26,063 bases of DNA from an uncultured Collinsella sp. Lineage in GTDB: Bacteria; Actinomycetota; Coriobacteriia; Coriobacteriales; Coriobacteriaceae. Shown piece by piece: positions 7,771 to 14,966 of this stretch. The stretch covers positions 1-26,063 of the forward strand of contig USAX01000009.1 of assembly GCA_900552705.1 (NCBI GenBank), in the 5' to 3' direction. The notes under the pieces were generated by a model. The model did no database searches, was not told where the DNA came from, and saw nothing but the letters and a program-made list of their open reading frames with translations. Each line of letters starts with the position of its first letter. Position 1 is the stretch's first letter. Made by a program: the position numbers and the translations under genes.

Positions 7771-8097
7771 ATGGATTATCTCATTATTGAGGTTGAGACA
7801 CTTTTGCTCAAGACCGGGAAAACAAATGCCGATCTAATAAGAGCGACTGGGCATACGCCAGCTAACATTTCTAAAATCCGTAATGCAAAAATTAAGGCTA
7901 TACGCTTGAAGACATTGCTCGATATCTGTGTTGAGTTGGATTGTCAGCCGGGAGATTTGATCCGTCGCGTGAGTGAGATAGAACTTGAGGAACTTACCAT
8001 CGCGCGCGCGCGGAATAAGATTTTGCAAAGACGCAATCCCGACCCCTCCGAGATATTGCCCACAGAGGTTTACGTAGTAGATCTTTCTAAGGAATAA
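7771..8097 (+). CDS. Cro/C1 (YozG-like) helix-turn-helix regulator
   Basis: This 108-residue DNA-binding protein carries a helix-turn-helix between about residues 17 and 62: KTNADLIRATGHTPANISKI, then RLKTLLDICVELDCQPGDLI. The closing CQPGDL motif is typical of the small YozG/Xre family found next to DUF2975 genes. An unusual C-terminal extension (about 45 residues, charged) ends in TEVYVVDLSKE. ATG 7771 is preferred; a TTG two codons earlier is possible. It starts ten bases after the upstream stop. It probably autoregulates the DUF2975 pair. It could also act on the palindrome at 8200-8218 in front of the peptide gene, but that is only an inference from proximity. Confidence 0.82.
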   Translation: MDYLIIEVETLLLKTGKTNADLIRATGHTPANISKIRNAKIKAIRLKTLLDICVELDCQPGDLIRRVSEIELEELTIARARNKILQRRNPDPSEILPTEVYVVDLSKE

Positions 8098-8132
8098 CAA
8101 AACAGAATAAGAAGACAAACACGTATACATGC

Positions 8133-8171
8133 AAGGCTCCTACCGCAAACGATCGGCAGGAGCCTTAATTT
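8133..8171 (+). terminator. Terminator after the regulator, ahead of the RiPP locus
   Basis: AAGGCTCCTACCG (8133-8145) pairs with CGGCAGGAGCCTT (8154-8166) with a single mismatch around an 8-nt loop, and AATTTATTT follows. It separates the DUF2975/regulator unit from the peptide operon. Confidence 0.75.
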
Positions 8172-8186
8172 ATTTGAAAATAGTTC

Positions 8187-8218
8187 TTGAAATCATAAGG
8201 TTATCGATATACGATAAC
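8187..8218 (+). promoter_or_regulatory. Promoter with embedded palindromic operator for the RiPP precursor
   Basis: TTGAAA (8187-8192), a 17-nt spacer, and TACGAT (8210-8215) form a plausible sigma-70-type promoter. GTTATCG (8200-8206) and CGATAAC (8212-8218) are perfect inverted arms 5 nt apart, covering the -10. A repressor bound there would block transcription. Distance to the precursor ATG is about 40 nt. Confidence 0.6.
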
Positions 8219-8257
8219 GGAGTATTAAAACAGACGATAAATCGAAAGGAGGTAATT

Positions 8258-8368
8258 ATGAACTGGGTAATCGATCCGTGTAGCAACGTGCAGGGTGGCG
8301 GTGGTGGCTGCCGCAATTACCACCCGTGTTCGCGCTGTAGCTGTTTTGGCGTATATGTTCATTTCTAG
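8258..8368 (+). CDS. Cys- and Gly-rich RiPP precursor peptide (36 aa)
   Basis: This tiny gene has a near-ideal ribosome binding site (AAAGGAGG, 8245-8252). The product has an N-terminus MNWVIDPCSNVQ, a run of five glycines (residues 13-17), and CRNYHPCSRCSC followed by the end FGVYVHF. Five cysteines lie at 8, 18, 24, 27 and 29. No obvious leader, GG-type cleavage site or signal peptide is visible. The gene starts a locus with a radical SAM/SPASM maturase and ABC transporters, so the natural reading is a ribosomally made peptide whose cysteines are joined to other residues by the maturase (thioether or similar). It recalls short Cys-rich precursors beside such enzymes in Firmicutes (Clo7bot/CLI_3235-type groups), but I cannot place it in a named family. 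An in-frame ATG at 8129 would add 43 residues running through the terminator and promoter and is rejected. Confidence 0.82.
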   Translation: MNWVIDPCSNVQGGGGGCRNYHPCSRCSCFGVYVHF

Positions 8369-8408
8369 CAACGCGAACGTTAATGCTGGTTAAGACAGCA
8401 GAGGGTAA

Positions 8409-8454
8409 GCAGCGTGGTCGATAACTGCCATCCGTCGGCCGCGCTGCCTTTTTT
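8409..8454 (+). terminator. Intrinsic terminator between precursor and transport genes
   Basis: GCAGCGTGGTCG (8409-8420) pairs with CGGCCGCGCTGC (8436-8447) with two G-U pairs, and CTTTTTT follows. It is placed 40 nt after the precursor stop and 18 nt before the ATPase start. Partial read-through would give much more precursor transcript than transporter and maturase transcript, as is common in peptide operons. Confidence 0.82.
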
Positions 8455-8471
8455 AATGAGGTTCATGAGAC

Positions 8472-9200
8472 ATGGGTAATGCGATTTCAATCAAGGATCT
8501 ATCAAAGCGCTACGGCAAAAACTGGGCGTTGTCTGATGTTTCATTTGATATAGATGAGGGCGAAGTGTGCGCTCTCGTTGGGGAGAACGGCGCGGGGAAG
8601 AGTACGTTGATTGATATTCTTCTTGGCTTGCTTAAAGCAACGAAAGGCTCAATCAGTTTTTTCGGCGAGTCTGGGAGAACAGGTTTGGCAAGAGCACGCA
8701 GAAATATCGGATTCGTCCCCGACGGCTGTGGGGCATTCTTGAACTTAACCGGTCGAGAAAACTTGATCTCACGCTGTATCGAGTGGGGGTTGCCGAAAAG
8801 TGAAGTTAATCGAGTGCTCGCTGCCGTTGGCCTAGAAAATGCGGCGGATGCATCAGTAAAACAATACTCGCTCGGCATGAAGCGTCGTCTGGATATCGGA
8901 ACGGCTCTTCTGGGCAACCCGCAACTACTCATCATGGATGAACCCATAAACGGGCTCGATCCAGTGGGTGTGATTGAGGTGCGTGATCTCCTGCTGTCGT
9001 TGAAGGGCAAACGGGATAAAACGGTGCTCATTTCAAGCCATAACCTAGATGAATTGGAGAAAGTTGCGACATCTTTTGCTTTTCTCCATCAAGGCAGACT
9101 TCTCGTTAAGGAAGAAAACTCCTACAAAGACAGAAGTCTGGAAAAGCGGTTTTTGGATTTGATCGGGGAGGCAGATAATGCTACTTCTGCGACTGATTAG
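8472..9200 (+). CDS. ABC transporter ATP-binding protein (BcrA/LanF-like)
   Basis: This 242-residue cytoplasmic ATPase energises the two membrane proteins encoded next. Visible motifs are Walker A GENGAGKST (38-46), signature YSLGMKRR (132-139), Walker B LLIMDEP (152-158), D-loop region GLDP and switch His at 190 (SSHN). The Q-loop position reads GFVPDGCG, with Asp where Gln is usual. The short length and YSLGMKRRL signature match the bacitracin/lantibiotic-immunity (BcrA/LanF) and CcmA-like group. Start ATG 8472 follows AATGAGG. Its end overlaps the next gene by 23 bases, implying coupled translation. In this locus it most likely removes the mature peptide from the producer's own membrane (self-protection); export is the alternative. 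Confidence 0.92.
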   Translation: MGNAISIKDLSKRYGKNWALSDVSFDIDEGEVCALVGENGAGKSTLIDILLGLLKATKGSISFFGESGRTGLARARRNIGFVPDGCGAFLNLTGRENLISRCIEWGLPKSEVNRVLAAVGLENAADASVKQYSLGMKRRLDIGTALLGNPQLLIMDEPINGLDPVGVIEVRDLLLSLKGKRDKTVLISSHNLDELEKVATSFAFLHQGRLLVKEENSYKDRSLEKRFLDLIGEADNATSATD

Positions 9201-9981
9201 ATGCGAAGCCCGTCGGTTGCTCAGAAATCCAGCCTTTTTCGTGTTGTTGATCTGGGGAATTTGGATTGTTAAAGATGTCTGTAATCCAAATATGTATGGG
9301 ACTTATGGAACATCTGATTTAGGGGGAGTCGGCAAACAGATTGGTTTCTTTGCAAACATCCTCGACAAGACTGACCCGGCTGGTTCGGCAGTTCGGACGG
9401 CACTATTCATGACCTACGAGTGGTTTTTCGTTCTAGTCGGATGCATTGTTATTTCCTGCGCCATGGATTATCAAAGCAGGTCTTCTGAAGTGACGTATGC
9501 AAAAGGGGCGGGTGTAGCAAAGGCCGTTGTCGCAAAGTGGCTTGTTCTGACGATTGCAACTTCAACAGCGTTCAACCTGTTTTCGGGATTCACTCTCTTT
9601 ATGTCTCCGCTTGGCTGCTATGTGGATGGGCAGGTCTTTCTTAGTCGATACCTACCTGTCTTGCTTTTGGTTGATGCTGTTTTTGCTGCATTGGTGGCGC
9701 AGTCGATGGCAGTTTTCTATTTACTTAGAAATGCACCGCTTAGCATCATGTTGGTGTTGGTCGGGACGCTGCTCGCTTCTGATGAATATACGCTGGTGGT
9801 CTTTTCCAATCACGCATCGACGCAAATTCCCTGGTGGCTCTCAGTCGGACCATACTTACGCCATCTTGGAAATCTGTGCTTTCAAGGCCTAGCCATTAAT
9901 CAGATCATTCTTTTCTCTGTTATTTGCACCGTTGTTTCGCTGCAGCTCGGGGTCATGGGAACCAAAGCGAGGAGGGGGTAG
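9178..9981 (+). CDS. ABC transporter permease 1 (267 aa), LanE/BcrB-like
   Basis: A polytopic membrane protein of about six helices: helix 1 near residues 17-31 (AFFVLLIWGIWIVKD), a long external loop (residues 35-75), then AALFMTYEWFFVLVGCIVIS-like and further helices to the end. The ATG at 9178 lies inside the ATPase gene, preceded by GGGGAGG, so the two are translationally coupled. The loop has TYGTSDLGG, which recurs as AYGTSDWIG in the next protein. The two permeases are therefore diverged duplicates that probably form a heterodimeric pore with the upstream ATPase. No close family is recognised beyond this transporter type. Confidence 0.85.
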   Translation: MLLLRLIRCEARRLLRNPAFFVLLIWGIWIVKDVCNPNMYGTYGTSDLGGVGKQIGFFANILDKTDPAGSAVRTALFMTYEWFFVLVGCIVISCAMDYQSRSSEVTYAKGAGVAKAVVAKWLVLTIATSTAFNLFSGFTLFMSPLGCYVDGQVFLSRYLPVLLLVDAVFAALVAQSMAVFYLLRNAPLSIMLVLVGTLLASDEYTLVVFSNHASTQIPWWLSVGPYLRHLGNLCFQGLAINQIILFSVICTVVSLQLGVMGTKARRG

Positions 9982-9983
9982 AA

Positions 9984-10793
9984 ATGCGCTGCGAAGATAT
10001 GATTAAGGCTGAAGCCTATCGAGTTATGAAGAGCAAAGCGCCTCTTCTGCTGATTGCGGCAGGTTTCGTGCTCGCATTGCTTTATTCCGTGTCTTATGAA
10101 CCATGGAGAGCCTACGGAACGAGCGATTGGATTGGCGACGGTGTTATGGGCTTCTTTCCAAACCCACAATATGGTTTTGGGGGAATTCCGGCAGACCTCG
10201 TTAAAGATGGAGCTCGCTACCTTTCCGCTGTGGCACCGCTTGCCCACTCTTTGTTCTTTCCTATTGTTGCTGTTCTCGTCATCGGCTATGCGTTTCGAAC
10301 CCCGATAACGGGATCTCAGTGGCTTGTTTCCTATGCAAGGGGAATGCAAACAATACAGTTGTTGGTTGCAAGGACTTTTGTCTCGATTGTCACGCTTGTC
10401 GGTGGTTTTGTTCTCTTTTCGATACTCGTTGGTGCGGTCCAAAGCGCGAGTGGCATAGGAATGACGATGGATATGATTGGAGAGTTTCTTCTTCGGCTGT
10501 CTCTTGCTGCCTTGATTTGCGCAACGTTATGCCTGCTGCTCGTCCTGGCCACCTCGCTCTTTGGAAATGGCGCGTTTGTTCTATCGTTCATCATCCTGCT
10601 GCTTTATTTGGGGTACGGGAATCCAAATATGCCACTGCACTTGACATGGCTGGCGACCCTTGCGTCCCCGCGACCAATTCAATTCATCGTGCCGGGGACG
10701 TTGCTATTTGTAGCGCTGGCAACAGTCGTTCCCATTGTCATCCTCGGACTTTGTTGGGCTATCAAGGGTGCTATCAGAAAACGGAGCATATAA
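9984..10793 (+). CDS. ABC transporter permease 2 (269 aa), LanG/BcrB-like
   Basis: A second polytopic permease of about six helices: LLLIAAGFVLALLYSV near residues 20-36, an external loop with YGTSDWIGDG, then pairs such as FVSIVTLVGGFVLFSILVGA and CATLCLLLVLATSLFG. I chose ATG 9984 because AGGAGGGGG ends five bases upstream. An in-frame ATG at 9924 would overlap the preceding gene by 58 bases. Its gene begins two bases after the permease 1 stop, and its own stop abuts the maturase start (TAAATG). With permease 1 and the ATPase it makes a LanFEG-like trio, most likely giving immunity to the locus's peptide. Confidence 0.83.
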   Translation: MRCEDMIKAEAYRVMKSKAPLLLIAAGFVLALLYSVSYEPWRAYGTSDWIGDGVMGFFPNPQYGFGGIPADLVKDGARYLSAVAPLAHSLFFPIVAVLVIGYAFRTPITGSQWLVSYARGMQTIQLLVARTFVSIVTLVGGFVLFSILVGAVQSASGIGMTMDMIGEFLLRLSLAALICATLCLLLVLATSLFGNGAFVLSFIILLLYLGYGNPNMPLHLTWLATLASPRPIQFIVPGTLLFVALATVVPIVILGLCWAIKGAIRKRSI

Positions 10794-12080
10794 ATGAAAG
10801 AGTCTGAATTTAACGTTATTGAAGAGAATGATGTGAACGGTATCACTATCTACAATACCCAGTCTGGTGGCGTTCTCGACCTTGACGCTGCGCACACAAC
10901 TGAGCTGAATTTATATCGCAAGGGTGCCGCCGCCTTGGATGGTGATTTCGAAGAGGCCCTTAAGATGGGTGGCATGTTAGTAGATGACGATGTTGACGAG
11001 CGGCGAATGTTGATGCTTGAGAGTTTGTCGGCAAGGTTTGCAAATGACTATTTAGGACTGACGATTGCTCCAACGCTGGCATGCAATTTTAGGTGTCCCT
11101 GCTGCTATGAAAAGGGCTGCTCGCACCCCACTATGTCAGAAGAGACAATGACGGATATCGCAGAATTCGTGCGTTCCGGCTATCCCGGGATCAACGATCT
11201 TCACGTTGACTGGTATGGAGGCGAACCCCTACTCTGTGTGGACATGATCGAGCGACTGACAAAAGAACTGAGAGGGGCGATTAGGCCGGGCGCTACTTAT
11301 TCTGCCGGAATGGTAACGAACGGATATCTCCTGACGCGAGAAATTGCTCAGAAGCTTGCTGATTGTCAGGTCGGTTCGGTTCAAATCACTATCGATGGCT
11401 CAAAGAGGGATCATGATTCGCGGAGGGTCCCGGCTGACGGTCGTCCGACATATGATGCCATTATCGACAATATCATCTCATGTGCCGATGTTCTTCAGAT
11501 TACCATTCGCGTGAATATCGATGAGTCCAATAGCAAAGAGGTTCATGCGTTGATTGACGAGCTTGACGCTAAAGGACTTCGTGGTAAAGTCGCGATTTAT
11601 CTTGCTGCGGTCGACAATGTTAACGATACTTGCTCAAATGACATTCATTGTTTTTCTCAGCGTGGGTTCTCTCAAGTTGAAACGTTCTTTATGGATAAAG
11701 CTAGCGAGCGCGGATTCAACGTTATTCCGTTTACGCCGTATGAACCAGGTATCTGCTGTGCGGTTTCACTTAATTCGTTTGTCATCGATCCGCTTGGTAG
11801 ACTTTTTAAATGTTGGGATGAGGTTGGCAAGGGCGAGTGCGCCGTTGGAAATGTTCGAGAAGGTGTGAAAGCTAATCCGAACTATTTGAAATGGATGGAG
11901 TATTTACCAAACGACCCAGTATGTGGCGAGTGTGTAATGTTTCCGGCTTGTATGGGCGGATGTCCCCACGCCGCGATGGAGGGTCAGAGAAAATGCGCGA
12001 GCGTTAAATTCAATGCCAGGCAGAGAATGCGGTTGGCTTGTAATTATCAGTATTCGCATGAGGCAAATCACGATGTTTAG
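10794..12080 (+). CDS. Radical SAM/SPASM peptide maturase
   Basis: This 428-residue iron-sulfur enzyme very likely modifies the 36-residue precursor. Residues 1-85 form a non-catalytic N-terminal region, perhaps peptide-binding (ITIYNTQSGGVLDL). The radical SAM cluster is C97-x3-C101-x2-C104, followed by the SAM-binding YGGEPLL (141-147). The C-terminal SPASM domain shows C322, C340 and the exact C-x2-C-x5-C-x3-C pattern at 377, 380, 386 and 390, with C401 or C416 completing the set for two auxiliary clusters. SPASM peptide maturases of this build make thioether or carbon-carbon crosslinks in Cys-rich RiPPs; which bond is made here cannot be read from sequence. The gene starts immediately after permease 2. 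The exporter start codon overlaps its last eight bases. Confidence 0.93.
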   Translation: MKESEFNVIEENDVNGITIYNTQSGGVLDLDAAHTTELNLYRKGAAALDGDFEEALKMGGMLVDDDVDERRMLMLESLSARFANDYLGLTIAPTLACNFRCPCCYEKGCSHPTMSEETMTDIAEFVRSGYPGINDLHVDWYGGEPLLCVDMIERLTKELRGAIRPGATYSAGMVTNGYLLTREIAQKLADCQVGSVQITIDGSKRDHDSRRVPADGRPTYDAIIDNIISCADVLQITIRVNIDESNSKEVHALIDELDAKGLRGKVAIYLAAVDNVNDTCSNDIHCFSQRGFSQVETFFMDKASERGFNVIPFTPYEPGICCAVSLNSFVIDPLGRLFKCWDEVGKGECAVGNVREGVKANPNYLKWMEYLPNDPVCGECVMFPACMGGCPHAAMEGQRKCASVKFNARQRMRLACNYQYSHEANHDV

Positions 12081-13704
12081 ATTTTGGAAGATATATCTCC
12101 TCCATAAGCCAAGGCTTTATGTCTATCTGTTTCTCGATGTCTTGTCTCAGCTGTGCAGCCTTGCTGAACCATATCTGTTGGGACTGACTGTAAATGCGCT
12201 GGCGGCAAAAAATGTCCTCGGTATTAGTTTGCGGACGCTAGTCTTATGTATTTTCGCGATTGGCGTGGTCGCCATTGTGGGGGCGGTGTTGACCTATTGG
12301 ACTTCCCTAATCTATGTCGACCTTCAAGCGCATGCGGGATATCAACTTAACGCTGACACACTTGAACGCGTCAAGCGCTTGCCCCGGAAGTTTTTCATCG
12401 GATTTGATGCGGGCTATTATAATCAGCAAATCAATCACGATTCAAACGATCTCATAATATTCGGAATAACATCGGCGTCAAATATCATTGGCGGTGTTGC
12501 AACGATAATCTGCTCCTTGATTATGTTGATGAATATAAACACCGCGATGGCGATTGCCTGTTTAGCCTGCATCGTTGCGGGGGCATTAGTTTATCGATTG
12601 TTTAGCGGGCTGCTGTTCAATCGAGGCTTTGAGTTTCAAGAAAAGACCGCTGCTTTCTTTGGGACTCTTCAGAGTCAACTGGAGAGCGTCTCCTTTCTTC
12701 GTCGCCACTCGTTATTTGATTTCTATTCCTTGAGGCTGCAGAAGGCTTTCGATGGTCTTTATCCAGCTATATTGGCTAACCAAAAAGCAGGATCACGGTT
12801 CGAACTTGCGAATCAGTTGATTTTTTCCTTTGCGCAGTTCTGCTTGCTCGCGATTGGAGGCTGCGAGATTGTCGCAGGCAAAATGCCGGTTGGTTTTCTG
12901 CTGACGGCATTGAGCTATTATTCGAGCGCCAATTCTGCTCTGGTGAACTTGCTTTCTTGGGGCAAAAGCTACCAGGCGAGCAAGGTGAGCGCCCAACGCC
13001 TTAAGCGCCTTTGGGCAATGGATGAAGAGGCGAACGGTTCTGTCCGCATTGGTTCTCCTGTTTCACTTGTGTGCAAGGGCCTGTCGATTCGTCGCCCTGA
13101 CACCGATCGAATCATAGATTATCCAGAGCTCATCTCGCTTAATCGAGGAGTCTTATACGGCGTGTCGGGCGCAAACGGAAGCGGGAAAAGCACACTTCTC
13201 GATGGCATAGCTGGTCTATATCCCGATGATTGCGTTGGGACTATTGCTTATGACGAGGTTGATTTGAGCCAGATTGATTCTATAAATCTACGATCGTGTG
13301 TCGTTGGTATTGCCGAGCAAGAACCTGATACCGTTAACGGAACACTCAGAGAGAATCTGACGCTACTCGCGGGCGAAAATTGTCCAATTCTTGAAGTCGG
13401 GCGACTTGTAGACCAGTTTGGTCTGACCAAACTGGTCTCAACACTTCCCAATGGTCTTGATGGGGTGCTGGACGAGCAAAACCATAATATATCGGGTGGT
13501 GAGAAGCAGAAGATTGCGATTATTCGTGTATTGCTTAAGGACTCACCCGTCCTGTTATTCGATGAACCGACGTCGGCTCTTGACGGAGCGAGTAGGTCAG
13601 CGTTCATTGATATTCTGCAACAGAAGAAAGAAGATCATATAGTGGTTGTTGTCTCGCATGATCCCGAGTTGCTTGAGGCTTGCGACGAAGTGATTGAACT
13701 GTAA
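12073..13704 (+). CDS. ABC exporter with fused membrane and ATPase domains
   Basis: A 543-residue half-transporter. A six-helix export domain (about 1-300) is followed by an ATPase with Walker A GANGSGKS (366-373), Q-loop AEQEPD (415-420), signature ISGGEKQK (473-480), Walker B VLLFDEP (493-499), D-loop SALD and switch His 529. It lacks the N-terminal C39 peptidase found in many bacteriocin exporters, so any leader removal must be done elsewhere or may not occur. I prefer ATG 12073 (overlapping the maturase end; GAGG about ten bases upstream). ATG 12058 is an alternative. As last gene of the peptide operon it probably secretes the mature product as a homodimer. Confidence 0.9.
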   Translation: MFRFWKIYLLHKPRLYVYLFLDVLSQLCSLAEPYLLGLTVNALAAKNVLGISLRTLVLCIFAIGVVAIVGAVLTYWTSLIYVDLQAHAGYQLNADTLERVKRLPRKFFIGFDAGYYNQQINHDSNDLIIFGITSASNIIGGVATIICSLIMLMNINTAMAIACLACIVAGALVYRLFSGLLFNRGFEFQEKTAAFFGTLQSQLESVSFLRRHSLFDFYSLRLQKAFDGLYPAILANQKAGSRFELANQLIFSFAQFCLLAIGGCEIVAGKMPVGFLLTALSYYSSANSALVNLLSWGKSYQASKVSAQRLKRLWAMDEEANGSVRIGSPVSLVCKGLSIRRPDTDRIIDYPELISLNRGVLYGVSGANGSGKSTLLDGIAGLYPDDCVGTIAYDEVDLSQIDSINLRSCVVGIAEQEPDTVNGTLRENLTLLAGENCPILEVGRLVDQFGLTKLVSTLPNGLDGVLDEQNHNISGGEKQKIAIIRVLLKDSPVLLFDEPTSALDGASRSAFIDILQQKKEDHIVVVVSHDPELLEACDEVIEL

Positions 13705-13876
13705 AAGCTTGTGCATGGCGCTTTGTTGCGGGGCTCATTGCCTGTAGATAGCGAATTGCGGCTGATGTGGTCAGTTATCCCAAACATGTATCAGCTTATT
13801 TTATTGACTAATCCCACAACGGCAAAACCGGTCAAACGAACGCTTCAGTGCCGAGCCATCAGGCTGTTTAGGAAAC

Positions 13877-13908
13877 TGCTATACTAAAACTAATAGATTT
13901 GTATAGCA
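13877..13908 (+). promoter_or_regulatory. Promoter/operator of the PIN toxin-antitoxin pair
   Basis: An extended -10 (TGC followed by TATACT, 13877-13885) lies inside an 8-bp inverted repeat: TGCTATAC (13877-13884) and GTATAGCA (13901-13908), 16 nt apart. This is the layout expected for autorepression by the antitoxin. The preceding gap (13705-13876) shows no gene. Confidence 0.65.
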
Positions 13909-13925
13909 CACAAGGAGGCAAGGTT

Positions 13926-14294
13926 ATGGCAACGGCGTTGCTCGACAGACGTTCCGCCCAGATGAATGTGCGTCTCGATTCTCAACTCAAGGAAGCGGGA
14001 GATGCGGTGCTTGCAAGCCTCGGCATGACGCCGTCCCAGGCGGTGAGGGAGCTGTGGCAGTACTTGACAGAGAACGGTCATATGCCCATCGCAAAAAGGA
14101 ATAATGACGAAGTCCTGCCTGATGACATACGCTCGAAGGCGAGTTCGTCCCATGTCTCGGAAGGTGCTGCGTTAATTTCGAATTATTACGAGCGGTTCTC
14201 GATTCCGAGGCTAAGCCCCGATGAGGTCTTCGATTACGACGAGCTCTACGACCAAATGATGAGCGAAAAATTCAGCGATTGGATCGAATCATGA
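13926..14294 (+). CDS. RelB/DinJ-like antitoxin (122 aa)
   Basis: The N-terminal half carries a ribbon-helix-helix of the RelB/DinJ type: MNVRLDSQLKEAGDAVLASL followed by GMTPSQAVRELWQYL (about residues 15-52). This domain would bind the palindrome just upstream. The acidic C-terminal half (DDIRSK... to SDWIES) would wrap and neutralise the toxin. ATG 13926 has AAGGAGG eight bases upstream. The stop overlaps the toxin start as ATGA, ensuring coupled synthesis. Pairing a RelB-type antitoxin with a PIN toxin rather than RelE is a recognised mix-and-match arrangement. Confidence 0.85.
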   Translation: MATALLDRRSAQMNVRLDSQLKEAGDAVLASLGMTPSQAVRELWQYLTENGHMPIAKRNNDEVLPDDIRSKASSSHVSEGAALISNYYERFSIPRLSPDEVFDYDELYDQMMSEKFSDWIES

Positions 14295-14818
14295 GCGGCG
14301 TCGGTACAAAACGTACGCTCAAGCTGTTAATCGACACGAATATCTGGCTAGATTACTTTCTTGGCCGTACGAGTGCGACCAAGCCGACAGTCGAGCTCTT
14401 TTCCCGTGCGGCGGAAGCGGAGGATATCGTTCTTTTCTCGTCTTCCCTGTCTGTCAAAGACATCTATTACATCTTGGGAAGGACGATGAAGGCCGACGCT
14501 CGACGTGGGGGAGCTCTCGCTCCCGAAGCAATCGCCGCTGCCGACGAGACGGCATGGGCGTGCGTTCGCCTGATTCGACAAAAGTCGATCATCGCCTCGG
14601 TCGGAGCGGACGAGGTGTTCGATTCCTTTGTGTTCAAGCATTATCACAATGACTTTGAGGACGATCTTATATTGGGCGTCGCCAATCGTATTGATGCCGA
14701 TTATGTGGTAACGGGGGATAAAGACCTTATCAAACATACCAATGGAGTATGCATTGACGTATTCCAGGCGTTGAGGTTGGTTGGAGAGGCCAGCGGATCC
14801 TCTATGCTGCCCATCTAA
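14291..14818 (+). CDS. PIN-domain toxin (putative endoribonuclease)
   Basis: This 175-residue protein has the PIN-domain acidic constellation. The first conserved Asp is in LLIDTNIWLDYF (D15). A middle acidic stretch follows, and the C-terminal FEDDLILGVANRIDADYVVTGDKDL supplies further metal-binding acids (FEDDLI and TGDKDL). PIN toxins are Mg2+/Mn2+-dependent RNases that halt translation, often by cutting tRNA or rRNA. ATG 14291 overlaps the antitoxin stop by four bases. A TTG four codons upstream is less likely. All expected acidic positions look present, so it is probably active. The target RNA cannot be deduced. Confidence 0.87.
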   Translation: MSGVGTKRTLKLLIDTNIWLDYFLGRTSATKPTVELFSRAAEAEDIVLFSSSLSVKDIYYILGRTMKADARRGGALAPEAIAAADETAWACVRLIRQKSIIASVGADEVFDSFVFKHYHNDFEDDLILGVANRIDADYVVTGDKDLIKHTNGVCIDVFQALRLVGEASGSSMLPI

Positions 14819-14893
14819 CCTGCTTTATCTTAATAAAGTGGCGCTTCCCCGCCGTTAGCCGATGATGCAAGGGCGCTCGGCGTTTTCGACTGG

Positions 14894-14922
14894 TTTATGC
14901 ACGCAAAGTCTGGGAATATACA
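14894..14922 (+). promoter_or_regulatory. Candidate pepD promoter
   Basis: TTTATG (14894-14899), 17 nt, TATACA (14917-14922), about 45 nt before the pepD start. The -35 is weak. A small CTTTAT/ATAAAG hairpin near 14823-14838 may end the toxin transcript. Confidence 0.4.
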
Positions 14923-14966
14923 AGTCGCATGTCTTACTGTCTAACCAGTTGCGCCAAGGAGGCACC

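Noticed and set aside
8129..8257. N-terminal extension of the RiPP precursor as a leader peptide
   Set aside because: It would translate the upstream terminator and the promoter palindrome, and the strong ribosome binding site is at 8245-8252.
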